Shown here in pieces: positions 11,804 to 23,612 of a stretch of DNA of 64,000 nt (positions are counted from its first letter, which is position 1; each line of letters opens with the position of its first letter). The translations under genes were made by a program, and so were the position numbers. The DNA is from Bedellia somnulentella (lineage: Eukaryota; Arthropoda; Insecta; Lepidoptera; Bedelliidae), in assembly GCA_963576735.1 (NCBI GenBank), contig OY755176.1, positions 14,989,423 through 15,053,422 of the forward strand. Reading direction: 5' to 3'. Below the pieces are notes generated by a model. It did no database searches. It saw only the letters and a program-made list of their open reading frames with translations, and was not told the origin of the DNA.

Positions 11804-13574
11804 TGTGTTATTTTTTCTTTTTGTGTAACATCCTTTTCATGTTTTTATTTTGCTGTTTTTTTTGTATGTTATTACAGCGACAGCGAATAAATTTCCTTCT
11901 TGTTTTCTTAATTCTCATTACTTTTAAAAGGCAAAGCAAAGTATAGTTCTTAAATAAACATAATATTCAGAGTCAGGTAGAGAAACAATAGTGAAACGGG
12001 CTTTGGCTGATTGCATCCTTTTTATCTGCATCATAAAACAACAACAACATTGAAGGTAGCATCTTATATGCTTAATCTCATATTAAGACGCTACAATAAG
12101 CAAAATAATAATTCAAAATAGATTGTTAGTACAACCAATTTACTGTTCTGAGGTATTCGACTTTTGAATACAAAGCGCTATTTACTTTAAATGTGAACGT
12201 GACTATTCGTTTTGATGATTTCTATATTCTTGCTAAACTCACCAAGTTAGCTAGCTTAGCGCTGCATTTTCAATATAGTGAATCACCGAAATTAACAGAT
12301 ATTCTGGCTATAAGCTATATTCAGCGTAAATAGAGTTAGCATAGCCTATTACGATACAAAGAATAATTAAATTACAGAGGTGATTTCTATACAGTAGAGG
12401 TAGAGTCCTAGATGACAGTGTGCAATCCCTTACAATACCAGTGTGGTGGACTGACCTAACTACCCTATGTAGGCTTGGCTTGATGTCTTTGATGAGATAT
12501 AAATGGTCTGTAATATTAAGGGGTAGAGTAGACACGAAATTTCAGAACTTTCAGCAACAAAGCGGTTATGCATAGCGCTATGCTGCTACAGAGGGATAGA
12601 AACTACGATTCTGGCAGATTACTAGCAAGTATTTAGTACAATCACGATATATCCTGGTAAACAACCATTGGAAACCCTGAGAGTACCACTAGTGCTAGAA
12701 ATAGCTATTGCGTCATCGTAATATGAGGCACGCGTGTTATCAAGAGCCTTCTCGTTGACTTGTTGATAAGGGAACGTAAACCTACAATGTATTCTCCTCT
12801 TGAGATAATAAATCGCAATTGTTATGTATTTTACAGTGAATGGTTTTGAAGAGGACACTTATAGCTTCAAAGGGCACAAGTTGTTAGTTTTGTGGTATCC
12901 CATTTGCTAGAAGATACATTTTAAGCAATGCATCATGTTTTTGCCTGAAGGTTAAGTCAAAGGCATAGAGGCAGAAACAAAAATCGAAATGAAATATGAA
13001 TCATGAAATATATCATTGGAGAGACGCTGAAACAATATCTGCTGGTATATTCATATATATTTTTTGACAGTGATTTGATGTTGAACTTGTCATGGACTAA
13101 TTGTCATAAGCATATCATCCAGATAAGGAAGTATGATTAATCTATTCGGTATATGAATCTGCTTTAATCTTATCATTCGTTTAGAGGCCGAGATTTTCCA
13201 CTTACATAATAGTATGATCTCAAATATAAAGAAAATATGAAAACTTTTGGGACGATAGTAAAGAGATCGCTGAAATGTTTTATGTCATGAAAACTTTAAC
13301 GTTACAATTGGTTGTCTCTTACATACAGCAAAACTGTCATCATATCATCAATGTTTTGCCAAGAGCGAGTTTTAAGCTAGTGCAATTTGGTAGTATCATG
13401 TTATGAAGACATTTACTAATGCATTAAAGTGATAATGGCACCTGAAACTGCACATAAACTTGTTTTGACATGTTTGATGCTAGCATATCAGCGGTAAAGA
13501 CTGATTTGGTTAAGCAGAATTTTGTGAGTAATTAAAATAAACATTCAAGTAAGTAATTTTCTTTCCTTATCATA
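11804..13574. other. 1.8-kb stretch without recognised features
   Basis: No repeat or gene recognised. The 75- and 78-codon minus ORFs at 12308-12858 have no motif. Confidence 0.45.
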
Positions 13575-14594
13575 GCCGTCTTTAACCTATTGGGGGCCCT
13601 GGGCATATGAGAATAATGGGGCCCCTATGACTTTGACAGAACATTATTTTGTTAGAATAAACAAAGAAAGTAGGTAAGCAAGTTTCCAGATTAATTTTTC
13701 GATCCGGTCACGATCTTCCGAGTAAATCTTAGCGATTTCTGTTGTCGAACTAGAACTTCAGCCCGTTAACAATTAATAATTGGAAAAAAATACTTTAACA
13801 TGTATATTTTTTGTATATCTACAGCTATTAGGCTAGTAGAATCGTTTTTAGGGTTCCGTACCAAAAGGTAAAACGGGACCCTATTACTAAGCCTCCACTG
13901 TCTGTCTCCATGCTGTATCTCATAAACCAACTAAACCGTGATAGCTAGAAAGCTGAAATTTTCACACATGATGTATTTTCTATGCCGCTACAACAAAAAA
14001 TAGTAAAATATTAAGGGGATCCCCATACTATAAACGTGTTTTTGAGTATTTTTTGCTCAATACAAAATCACTTATATATTACCTTTCATAATAAATTTTT
14101 GAACGACAATAAAGTAAATTTTAAAGGGGAGCTCCCATGATTTAAGCACAAACGTGATTTTCTATATAGATGATAGATCGCAACTCGTAATCCGCGAGCC
14201 GACTCGCTCTTAAGCGTTTTTTTAGAAATTCACCGCTATCTATTTTTTGTAACAGCGTTTATATTTTATTTCGTTTGTAAAAAAATAGTACCATTTATAT
14301 TTTGTTGATTAAATATCTCGAGAATAACGTATAACAAATCGACACATGATAGACATAACTTTTAGACAATTTTACGTACTTAGTATTCCATCAAATTGTA
14401 TTTTTAATAAAATAAAATTAGTCATTTAGTTAGTTAGTACTAAATCAGTAATTTAGGTTCGGTGTATACGAATCGAAAAAAATCATTGGCCATAAATGTC
14501 GGTTATCGTTTCGTGATCTGGCAGAGACGAGGGGGCCCCTATCGGTTACGGGGCCCTGGGCACTTGCCCAGAGTGCCCAGTGGAAAAGAGGGGC
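13575..14594. mobile_element. Putative TIR element with a second repeat inside
   Basis: Imperfect inverted termini of about 30 bp lie at 13575-13605 and 14565-14594; both contain CTCTTT or GTCTTT followed by a TGGG..CTGGGCA stretch. GGGGCCCTGGGCA occurs in direct orientation at both ends as well. No transposase is visible. The GGGGCCC-rich ends stand out from an AT-rich interior. The class is unknown and no target duplication is clear. Confidence 0.4.
13851..14215 (+). repeat. Interspersed repeat (GGGTTCCGTACC type)
   Basis: Runs from GGGTTCCGTACCAAAAGG through GGACCCTATTACTAAG and GTGATAGCTAGAAAGCTGAA to CGCGAGCCGACTCGCTCTTA. I recognise this from memory as a widespread insect repeat, but I cannot name its class with certainty. 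It is embedded in the TIR composite. Confidence 0.55.
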
Positions 14595-15570
14595 TTGTTC
14601 CTTATTCCAATCTATTAATAATTAGTTTTATTATATTGTTTGTGAAACATTTGAAATAAACTATTCGTACCTATGATGAATACGTATTTAGTTATACTAA
14701 ACAAAACCAACGAAAGCTAAATTATCTGTCTTTACGAGTTTTGTGATTTCCTTAGAGCAAAAACCGAACGAAGCTAAATGATTTCCAGCCCATCTTTACT
14801 AGTGAAAATCGGTTAAAGTAAATAACACAATACTAAATGTCATTTCCACTTGTTCTTTCCTCGCAAACAATGTGACTTTAACCAATAATGACTTTAGAAG
14901 TGCGTGTCAGTGAAAGCAATCGTGTCCAAATCCGAGATATTTATATTTACACAGTTTTTGGTTAGAGATCGACCTCACTTAGCTTTGTGGTGCCAGCGTA
15001 TCATATTTCTTACCGCAGGTACTGGAAAAGGTTAAGAGCTTATTCCATTACACTTTGTCGTTGCTGAATTCAGACATCCTTCGAAGTTACTGCCGCAGAC
15101 GCTTGTTATTCCACTACACAAATTTCAGTTCTAGCGTTCTGCACGTTATTCCACTAGTCTGAATTCAGATTCTGTGGCTTTCAGACGTCTTCATTCAGAC
15201 AAATTGGATAAGCTTAAAATATAAATTTAATCATAAGTTTTAATCAACTTTTTGGTTGGTTAGGGGTAAGCAGAAGAAACCACAAGAAAGCCAATAAAAA
15301 TAATCTAATTAACTTTAGTTTGTAAAGATATAATATTAGTACAATTGTTGAGGTAAACCTTAGATGAATCACCTTCGAAATTAATTTCATCAATAGAAAG
15401 TCACATTAATCCTTAGTAACATGGTTTATATGAAGCAGAACTTCTTTTCTAGGTTTTTAAAATTATCCAACGCATTTTCTAAATGCAAGAAAAGGACCAA
15501 AAAAAAACTCCCTTTCTACTAAAAAGACTTTTAAGAATTATATTATTAGTATCGCTAGATATGATAAAAG
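14595..15570. other. Unannotated stretch
   Basis: Only the short motif TTATTCCA(C/T)TA recurs three times (about 15032-15170) with uneven spacing. No gene seen. Confidence 0.45.
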
Positions 15571-15738
15571 GAAATTTGTTTGCATGCAAAACGTGGGTAC
15601 TCTGAACACCAGGTGACAAATTCACGTGATGTTCAGAAGTATTAGTACCTCTGCCAACCCCTTCGGGACCTATTCGGCGTGAACGTTTATGTTATGTTTA
15701 TGTTATGTTTATGTTATGTTATGTTATGAAACTTGTTT
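15571..15738 (+). repeat. Family B SINE, 5'-truncated, with 11-bp target duplication
   Basis: The copy is 15582-15727. Flanks are GAAATTTGTTT (15571-15581) and GAAACTTGTTT (15728-15738), one mismatch. The tail is an irregular run of TTATG and TTTATG units. The hairpin has lost part of its 3' arm (CTTCGGGACC). Confidence 0.82.
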
Positions 15739-16605
15739 CCTTATTCAGTTTTACGGCACTTACTTAAATGATGTAGTAGCTATTCCATACAAAAACTGGA
15801 CATCGGCATAATCTTAAATTTTGATAAAACTTGTGATTGTGAGACAAGACAAAAAGCCTGAGCCTTAATTTTAAGATATCGATTATTTTTATTATCACGA
15901 TTAACAATAAAAAATGCATGTAAATGTATTAAGATATGTGTCAGTAAGTCAATAATCTATGATGATAAGGATATATCGCACGGACAATAAAAACAACCCG
16001 TTTTGTATATGTCTCTTGTCAAACAACTTCACTCACGGATATGTCATAATCATAAATATTGAGTTTAAACAATTGGATTAGTAAAGCACAATCCAATATA
16101 TTGTCGAAAAATCTCATTTGTATAAATTAATATGATTATCCTATTAAAAATATATTCTTATATACAGCTTCATCTGTAATCTATTTCATTCGTTTAATCT
16201 TAGGTAAAACTCGCGATCATCCTAACTAGATTATAAAACATACAATAATGAAACAAACATATGAGAAAAGAATTGGTTACAATACCAAAACACAGAGGCG
16301 TAGCTAATGGCTATATAATGTAAATAAATTATATTTAAATAAGCCAAAATATCGAAACAGAGAGTAGGTGTACCGTAGACCAATAAATTCTTGGTCGTTG
16401 CATTGGGCAGTTGACTAATAGAACTGGCTGGTTCTTTAACGGTCGACATCGTATTTGTCATTGTCTAGAACTCACAATGCACTTATAAAATTTGGGATTC
16501 AATACAAATTGACCAGGCCCTGTGATTCGACGTCAAGAATTTACTGATAATGATTAGATTACTTTTCAAGTTTATAACAATTTTCTACGTATTTTTACAT
16601 AATCT
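15739..16605. other. Unannotated stretch
   Basis: No supported feature. Confidence 0.45.
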
Positions 16606-16751
16606 TCCCGCGGGTGTCGTTAGGGGCGACTTAAGTTTTTAGGACCTAATAAGCCTTTTTACTGGTTGATGCTATCTTTTCGCCGCTCAACAGCAAAATG
16701 TGGCTGAGATGTTTTTAATTCTGAAGCTCTGACAACAAATATAATATGTAT
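16606..16751 (+). repeat. Degenerate family A copy
   Basis: CCCGCGGGTGTCGTTAGGGG, CTTTTCGCCGCTCAACAGC and GTGGCTGAGATGTTTTTAAT are recognisable family A blocks. The tail hairpin is lost. Confidence 0.55.
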
Positions 16752-17632
16752 CTTTACGTATTAGAACTAGCTTTAACAATCTGAAATCACCGAATAATCT
16801 TACGCATAAGTTTACATTTCAATACCCAATTCAACAAAAATAATACTTTCGCTTATCCCTATTCATTGAGTAATAATTTGAAGTATGCACGCTAAATAAA
16901 ACAGAATGTCGTGCAATTATGCGGTAGTAACGATGACATTTCCGAACATTATTCCTAACAAATCGGTTCTCGCGTGCACAGCTAATAAAGCAATGTAAAG
17001 ATGGGGGATCCACAATTATTGTGGCGGCAAACGATGCTAGTTAACCCGACCAGTTGAACTTATACACATAAATTGCTTACCCTGAGGGTGGTGTAACTAT
17101 ACACCTGGTTTGGAATATGTTTTGTTGATTTGTTAAACCTAATAAAGGAAGCGGATTGGTAAAGTATTTAGTGTTTGGTCTTTCTGAATAATGAAGAAAT
17201 GACTATATCGGGACATGAAAAACTAGCTAAATCACTTTAGACCCGTTTAAAATTTTATGTTTCTTGACCCTGAAAAATGTATTATTAAGATTGAATGAAA
17301 TCGCACTTTAGTTTTTACTAGAGTTTTACTAAACACTAAAATATAATAAAAATATACAAGCAACCAACAATGTATATTATTTTATTAAGATACACCAAAC
17401 CAAAATAACCAAAACAATACATATTCTGTTACCAATTCATCACAAAATTTATATGATTATAACATTTTTTATTTTTACAATGCACCTAACTACTCTTTTC
17501 CATTGATTAAACCCAAACTGAACCACAAAGCCTATAAAAAAAAGGACTTTTGTCTAAAAATACAAAACATAAAAGACCGGAAATCGAAATGAGAATGTAC
17601 TAACAATGTTTGTCTCAAGAGTCCATGTTCAA

Positions 17633-17854
17633 TTACATGTAATATGGGTGTTGCGCTAACCTAACCGGTGTGTGGGCAGCGGTGGAGCGGTGTTCTGAGA
17701 GTAGCTGCGGGCGGAATCTATGACCACCGCCGCCGCCCCTTCCGCGTTGGCGCATCTCTGGATCTGCACTTTCAAGTACCGTTGCTCTCAACCGACTATA
17801 CCCATTCACTTTGCTTTGAAATTTAATACATCCCGATTTAGCACCTCTTTCATC
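17633..17854 (-). other. CpG-rich exon-like open frame, unidentified
   Basis: A GC-rich island in AT-rich DNA. On the minus strand one frame is open for 73 codons, from 17854 down to a TAA at 17633-17635. It includes KSGCIKFQSKVNGYSRLRAT, LESADPEMRQRG, a five-glycine run and FRPQLLSEHRSTAAHTP. Just upstream on that strand is CTTTTGTTTTTTAG (RC of about 17868-17881), a good-looking splice acceptor. There is no upstream ATG in frame and another plus frame is also open, so it could equally be a CpG-rich untranslated first exon or promoter. I recognise no domain. Confidence 0.3.
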
Positions 17855-17860
17855 TCATTT

Positions 17861-18714
17861 ATCTAACTAAAAAACAAAAGTTAGCTATAAAGCTAGACGA
17901 AGATACATGAAAGAAAATTCCGTACGCAATTTAATTGGTGGAAGACCGGTCGGCTTACGGTGCTCAGATAAGTGCAGCGTTATCAATCAAATTAAATTCA
18001 ACATCGGCGTCTCGCTCGCCTGACATCCTTGTAATAAACTTAAGGTGTACACTTAACTATATGCACCTTAATTATTTCAAAAATGAGCTGCTTTATATGA
18101 CATATCAGAATGTGCCGGAGAAAGTAGCCGTTGTTGGATTTTTATCAGATCGCGAATGCATTTCGTAATACACGTTTAATCCTTGGAAATGTCGTGGATA
18201 TATTTAAATGAGTTGCTGTTTGCTGGCTTTCAGGATTACGAAACATAAATTCGTCCTTACTGCCTCATGTTGGCACAGGTTTCTGTCGTGACAAGTTGGT
18301 AAGCCATTTGGAGTAAGGTGCACCGGTGAGTAACCATTTCAATGGAACCTGTCGTAGGTTTTTGTACGGGGCTGCTAACTACGAGATTTGCTATTAGTGT
18401 TGAATAAGTCGTCAGTTTTTCACCTGTCTATAACTGAAGTGTTGGTAGTCGGTGTTGTTTGATAGTTTTTCTAATTGGGAGCGCTCGTCGACGTTCATTT
18501 AATTATCACAATTTTCTGCCATTCACTTGTCGCTGCGCGCGTCGTTCGCTCGCGTGTGCGCTGATCAATTGCTCCAACTATCTTTGGTTACACGTGCATT
18601 ATTACGTTTCTTATTTCACTGATTTTGCATTGCACTTTACAGCGGTCATTAACTCTATCCTATTAGCGAAACCACTATGAAATTAGATATTATCTATACA
18701 TGCTTTGATAACTT
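17861..18714. other. Unannotated stretch with a small CpG-rich patch
   Basis: 18520-18580 (CGCTGCGCGCGTCGTTCGCT) is CpG-rich. It might belong to a promoter or untranslated exon, but no gene can be built from it. Confidence 0.3.
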
Positions 18715-18830
18715 GCTGTGTAGTGTCGATTTGGAATCGATTTTCTACGATTCTTCGATTTGTGGGTGTCGTAAGAGACAACTTAGGATTTCGGTCTTTT
18801 TATGTGATTGTTGGGCGATGTGGCTGGATA
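18715..18830 (+). repeat. Family A repeat, 5' part of a split copy
   Basis: Starts GCTGTGTAGTGTCG and includes GTGGGTGTCGTAAGAGACAA and TGTTGGGCGATGTGGCTGGA. The copy resumes at 19052 after about 220 bp of unrelated sequence and was later cut again by the TIR element at 19154. Confidence 0.65.
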
Positions 18831-19051
18831 TGATTAAATGAAAGATAGAACTGTTTGATTTCACCAGGGTATTATTCGGTACATTTCCAGACTTAAAGAG
18901 ATGTTTTGATATGAGTTTTCCACTGGTTCTTTTCACAAAATGCACCTTCCGAATCCGAAGTAGGACTAGATTACTTGTTTATGATAATAAATAAACAGAG
19001 AAATATTCTTTTATTTTAAAGGTATGATTTTTATCTTTTATCTTATCTTTT

Positions 19052-19153
19052 ACCCATCACCTATCCATCACCAACTATCCTTTCCCTACTGAACTTCCAC
19101 AAGTGGCTGAGGAATTTTCAATCCTGAAACTCTGACTACCCTTTTTTGAGTTA
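19052..19153 (+). repeat. Family A repeat, middle part of a split copy
   Basis: ACCCATCACC, CCTACTGAACTTCC, CAAGTGGCTGAGGAATTTTC and CTCTGACTACCC lead into the hairpin. The copy breaks at TTA (19151-19153), the target duplication of the inserted TIR element. The missing end is at 21461-21483. Confidence 0.78.
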
Positions 19154-19210
19154 GGGCTCCCACACATAAACACGATACGACGTCGCGTCGTACAATGATG
19201 CGGCGTCGTT

Positions 19211-19351
19211 TCAAGATACGACATCGTACACCTCTTTCCATGCTGTTGTTTTTGAAGTTTTATTCTTGTATTCTTCAGATGTTTTGTCCCATAGTACGGG
19301 ACGCTGCTCGACTAAGGTAATTAAATGATCGACTTCAGTAACATCCGTCAT
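19211..19351 (-). pseudogene. MADF-domain fragment (Adf-1/Harbinger accessory protein)
   Basis: ATG at 19351 opens a 46-codon frame whose centre reads HLITLVEQRPVLWDKTSEEY, followed by KNKTSKTTAWKEV. This is the start of a MADF (Myb/SANT-like, Adf-1) DNA-binding domain, found in the accessory protein of PIF/Harbinger transposons and in host regulators. A whole domain is about 80-90 residues; here the frame runs into the element end and stops after about half. The ATG lies about 80 bp inside an inner GGGGCTCAATACCAC terminus, the expected layout for a Harbinger gene next to its TIR. It is truncated and cannot function as it stands. Confidence 0.7.
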
Positions 19352-20016
19352 CTTTGAATTTTGAATAACAACTGCGCAGGATTGCATCGTGAGTTTCTAA
19401 CGTCACGACGTCGCACGGAGTGGTATTGAGCCCCAAAACATGGACAAAAAGGCTTTTCTCTATTGTTTACAAATTACAATTTATCACTAATCCCTTTAAA
19501 GTTAAGTAGTTGCTCCAAACAATAGCAAAAGAACAAGTTTTTAACTCGAAACAGTGCGCTGCATTCTCATTCGGAAGTTGCAGTTCGCTTGAAGTGGTCG
19601 TGTAATAATTCGAAGCTCTCCAATTTCTCATTTTTTAACAAGTGATATTTTATGATTGATCAGTTTTTTTTGTGGTTTTTTATGATGGATATCTCTCAAC
19701 CAGGTATGTGATTATGCGAAACACTTTTTTCTTTCATTATTTTCCAAATATATATTTTTCTGGGCGCCCAAATATAACTAGTAGTATTTCATATAAAAAA
19801 GTTTAGTTTTTTTTGTTAATGAGTATTTTTGTTATATGATTCAGCACGATTATGCTATGAAAACTATTGTATCTGGTAGAGTGGACTGTCCAGAAGAAGG
19901 TTGTAAAAGAATTGGTTCCCCCGGAATCCCTCCCTATTTTTAGCGATTTTTTTGTTGATAGCCTCTGATCATAGTAAAATTTCATGTTTCTAAAACTTTG
20001 TATTTTTTTGCTACAG

Positions 20017-20704
20017 GTTCTTCGGGATTGAGGTTTGTGACTCGAAATGAATTATATGATATTATGAAAAAGTCAAATGCATCAACTTTTGACGGAAAAT
20101 TGAAGTTTCTAGAACATCAATTTTTGAATTCGTATTCTGAAGATGAAATCAGAACTAACGATATAAAGCGACAAATTGCTGCTATCAAATACCATTTTAA
20201 GACAAAATGGATAGCAGCAAGTTCGAAAATTATGAAATATCGGCGGAGATAACCAGAGTTGATAAATCACTTATATATAAATTAAAGGTTATTTTATACA
20301 CAATGTGCTGCGGATTCAAAATTAATACTGAAAAGTTTGAGAAGTACTGCAATGAAACTGCAGAGCTGTATGTGTCTTTATATAAATTTCACCCAATGTC
20401 ACCTACACTACATAAAATACTTCGACACGGTGCTGAAGTAATAAAACACGCTATTCTGCCAATTGGTCAACTGTCTGAAGAAGCGGCAGAGGCTCGCAAT
20501 AAGCATATTAGGCAGTATAGGCTAGGCTATTCTAGGAAGATTTCTCGTGTGGAGTGCAATATGGACGCTTTTGTTGACATCTGACCCGTTATTAACGAGC
20601 ATGAGAACTATTAAAAATAATAAAAAATATATATATAAAGATGTGCTACATTTACTATGTGAGAGTGACATTACCAATGTAAATTTGTCCAGTTGTGACG
20701 AATA
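20017..20704 (+). pseudogene. Decayed transposon protein with IGQLSEEAAEARNKH motif
   Basis: A splice acceptor (TTTTTTTGCTACAG, ending 20016) precedes an open frame. The first segment (to about 20225) contains FVTRNELYDIMKK. A one-base shift near 20225 leads into ISAEITRVDKSLIYKLKVIL, FKINTEKFEKYCNETAELYV, HPMSPTLHKILRHGAEVIKH and LPIGQLSEEAAEARNKHIR. A second shift near 20578 continues TSDPLLTSMRTI to a TAA at about 20702. I remember this motif set from many arthropod transposon-linked proteins, but not which superfamily owns it. Two frameshifts mean the gene is dead. Confidence 0.6.
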
Positions 20705-21157
20705 AAATTTTATAGGTATTTCACATCGTAACGATCACTTTCAGATAGTTAATTTTTATAATTTTTCTTTATCTTTTGTATATTTTTAAATGAAGCATTT
20801 TATTGTTTATGTTTCTTTTTGTTTTTACTGGATCTTTGTTTATTTTAATTATATTGGAATTGTTAATTTATCTTACTTTGTATATAGTATTATTTAAAAA
20901 AAAACTGCTTTATTTTCTTATAATTTTATCTTTTTAGTTTATTTCAATTTAATGTTATATTTCTACCATTTCCATTCTCATATCTTAATTTGTAAAATAA
21001 ATGGAGTCTGCCAGAAATAATTGCTTTTTATTTATACATATTTATTGTATATATTTTTTTGGTTTTTTAACTTAATAGCACTAACACAAACTTTAAGCAT
21101 TCCCACAAGGGAGGAAAAGTGCATTTAAGAGTAATGATTTGCTATACTAGCAATTGC

Positions 21158-21351
21158 GGAGTCGTTGTTTCTGCCTATCTTCGTCGGAAAATGGTCGTGA
21201 TAGTATGTATGTATTAAATAACACCAACAGAAGTAGTTAAGCAAATAAAAAAATATGGCGAATCGTTGTTTCTGCCTACCCTCGTCGGAAAATGGGTGTG
21301 ATAGTATTTATGTATTAAATAACACCAATAGAAGTGATTAAGCACATAAAA
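21158..21351 (+). repeat. Two tandem copies of a LINE/SINE-like tail, period about 101 bp
   Basis: Copies at 21158-21250 and 21259-21351 share TCGTTGTTTCTGCCTA, CGTCGGAAAATGG, GTGATAGTAT, TATGTATTAAATAACACCAA and TTAAGCA.ATAAAA. TCTGCCTACCC, then GG, GTGATAGTATGTATGTATT resembles a further variant of the shared R/A/B tail. They lie just inside the right TIR. Confidence 0.65.
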
Positions 21352-21460
21352 TAGTTTTGGCCATGTTTTAGGGCTAAATACCACACTGTGCGTCGTATCG
21401 TGAAACGACGCCGCATCGTTGTACGTTGCGTCGTCGTAACGTGTTTATGTGTTTGAGCCC

Positions 21461-21483
21461 TTATAAAGCCGTGAGTATATGTA
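21461..21483 (+). repeat. Family A 3' tail, last part of a split copy
   Basis: TTATAAAGCCGTGAGTATAT completes the family A copy of 18715-19153. The TTA is the duplicated target. Confidence 0.8.
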
Positions 21484-22350
21484 GTACATTGATATTGTTA
21501 GCAAGAGATACCTATGGGATCACTTTGCATGGATACATAATGATATTCCAATGACTAAATGTACAAGTCACGGATTAGGTATTTAGCTGTACTTAGCGTG
21601 TTCAGACGGTATGGATACAATCAATTACGCTCACATTATAAATCATAGTGTACATTGACCTGGCAAAGACAATACAGATAGCACACATCGCTTATCGTAC
21701 ATTGTTTTAATCAGATTACGTATCATAGAGTATCAGATTAAATGAGAACATTTATTTCGGGTCGGCTGACCTGGCACCCCGCACTTTTGTTATTTCTTGC
21801 GGCACACATTTCAGAATCGATAAACACATAAACACCTGTGGCCACCGGCATTTTTTATGAGCATGTGTGAACCTAAATAACACTTTTAGAGGGCCATAAA
21901 ATATGTCCATTCTATTCAAATGTACTGTAGAGAAGTTAGTTGTGTGTAATCTTTCACTGTACGAAACTGTCAAATAGATAAAGTGTTTTCATACAAATCA
22001 ATGAGCTCAGCAATGTGTTCTGTCATCTTAACGTATTAAATCTTTCAAATAGTGTTGCGTGCAACAAGTGGCATCATTATGTCTTCGACTAGAGATTGAC
22101 ATCAGATACGGTTGAAGAATCCCGATGCATACTGAAACGGTGAATTGATATCATCTTTGTTGCCAGTTTTTGCTCTGTTATTCGCAAAACATTGCAAAAA
22201 GATTTATAATAAAATTAACATGTTATTTGGCAGCTGTTGAGTATTTCTATTGTATTATCTAATTTATTCTGTGTTGTGTGAAGTTGAATAAAATCTAACT
22301 CTCTTTTATAATGGGGGCATGTAATGGGGGCAAGGGATATGCTATAAACT
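21484..22350. other. Unannotated stretch
   Basis: No supported feature. The 73-codon minus ORF at 21752-21973 has no motif. Confidence 0.45.
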
Positions 22351-22460
22351 ATAAATAATTTCTATTAATAAAGGATAGATAAAGCAAAGAAAAATTCCGG
22401 CACCAGCTTTATCTATCCTTTATTTATTAGAAATAATCCCCACATGAGGATTTCATGAAC
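22351..22460. repeat. Inverted repeat joined to a family C tail
   Basis: AATAAAGGATAGATAAAG (ending 22384) faces CTTTATCTATCCTTTATT (from 22407) across a 22-base spacer, with imperfect pairing further out, so about 30 bp can fold. The right arm runs straight into TTATTAGAAATAATCCCCAC ATGAGG, the end of the tRNA-derived family C (26377-26520). Confidence 0.6.
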
Positions 22461-23551
22461 AAAAACTATTATCAGTATGTGATATAAATACTTTTGATAT
22501 TAAAGAGTACCAAAGCTGACTGACAACGACTTTTCAGTTGGCTATTTCTTCTTGTTATTACATTATTTAGATTCCAAGATTTCAATCATAATATGATCGT
22601 CCAAATTTTACTTATTAAGAAAATGACTAATCATAGCTTTCATTGAAAACTGTTCATACAAAGTGCCAGTAAAAACGGGCTTTGAGAATTTAACAAAATA
22701 AGTTTCCCAAATCAAACAAATGATAACTCGAGATATTTAATAAAATAAAGAATCAATTTCACGGTAAAATACGGTCAATTAAAATAGGAAGCATCGCGGT
22801 ATCACGCAGCACTTGTTGGTTCATCTGTCTAAATAATGCATCCCATACAGTAGCTATGTAGGCCGACCCCACTACACGTATAAATAATTTCATATTCTTG
22901 ATGGCCGGATATGCCAAACAGCCGCAGTTATTTTGCACTAATTGATCGATTTAGCTTTCTGCCGAGCGACTTCGCTGGCGGGAAAGCGCTTAATAAATCG
23001 ACCTCATGGTTTCTAAGCGCTTTTGTGGAGAGGGTTTTTGAGGACAAAATTATTTATCTTATTGCCATGTACGGTATATCCCTGATTGCTTTTAACGAAC
23101 CCTATCTTGCCCCATTTATTAAACAAAGTAAGGATGTATGAAATTAGACTACACATTATTAATTATGCGATAAAATATACTCAAAGGCTGACATATAAGT
23201 GTTAGAATACAAATAATTGTTCGTCGCATGTTTCGGTGCAAGGTATCTTTAGATAGGTCGCGTAAGGATTTAAAATTTACGAAGGTTTGAAAATCGACGT
23301 CTGAATAATTGATTATTTAGAGTTTAATTAGATATTTCTTGATAATTAAATACTTACATCCCTAGAAACTACCTTACTTTACAAACCTCCATGTGTTGAG
23401 TTATATATGCGTTCACTAATCGGTGTTTTGAACAGTGAGAACAAATATTGTGTGAGATAATTATAAATGGCTAGGTCACATCAGTAAGTCATGACTATAG
23501 ATACACTTAGATACACTATCCAGTCACAAATTGGGTACCACGAACGCAAGG
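22461..23551. other. Unannotated stretch
   Basis: The 76-codon plus ORF at 22911-23141 (ATG preceded by GGATATGCC) is unrecognised; no other feature supported. Confidence 0.4.
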
Positions 23552-23612
23552 TAAAAGATTAATGTGATGTTTGGAGTTACTAGTACCTGTACCAACCCTC
23601 TGGATGTATGTA
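23552..23612 (+). repeat. Degenerate family B 3' fragment
   Basis: AATGTGATGTTTGGAGTTAC, TAGTACCTGTACCAACCC and TGTATGTAG are diverged family B tail blocks. Confidence 0.5.

Larger units (their letters stand above)
19154..21460. mobile_element. TIR DNA transposon, PIF/Harbinger-like, with TTA target duplication
   Basis: Both ends start GGGCTC followed by ACACATAAACACG and CpG-rich TACGACG blocks in inverse orientation (left 19154-19224, right 21390-21460). The similarity resumes further in as AATACCAC..., AGCCC and AAAACATGG (left 19400-19445, right 21360-21400). The flanks are TTA at 19151-19153 and 21461-21463, within a family A tail that reads continuously once the insert is removed. A 3-bp TTA duplication and an encoded MADF domain both fit PIF/Harbinger. 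No Harbinger transposase is visible, so this copy is non-autonomous. Confidence 0.78.
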
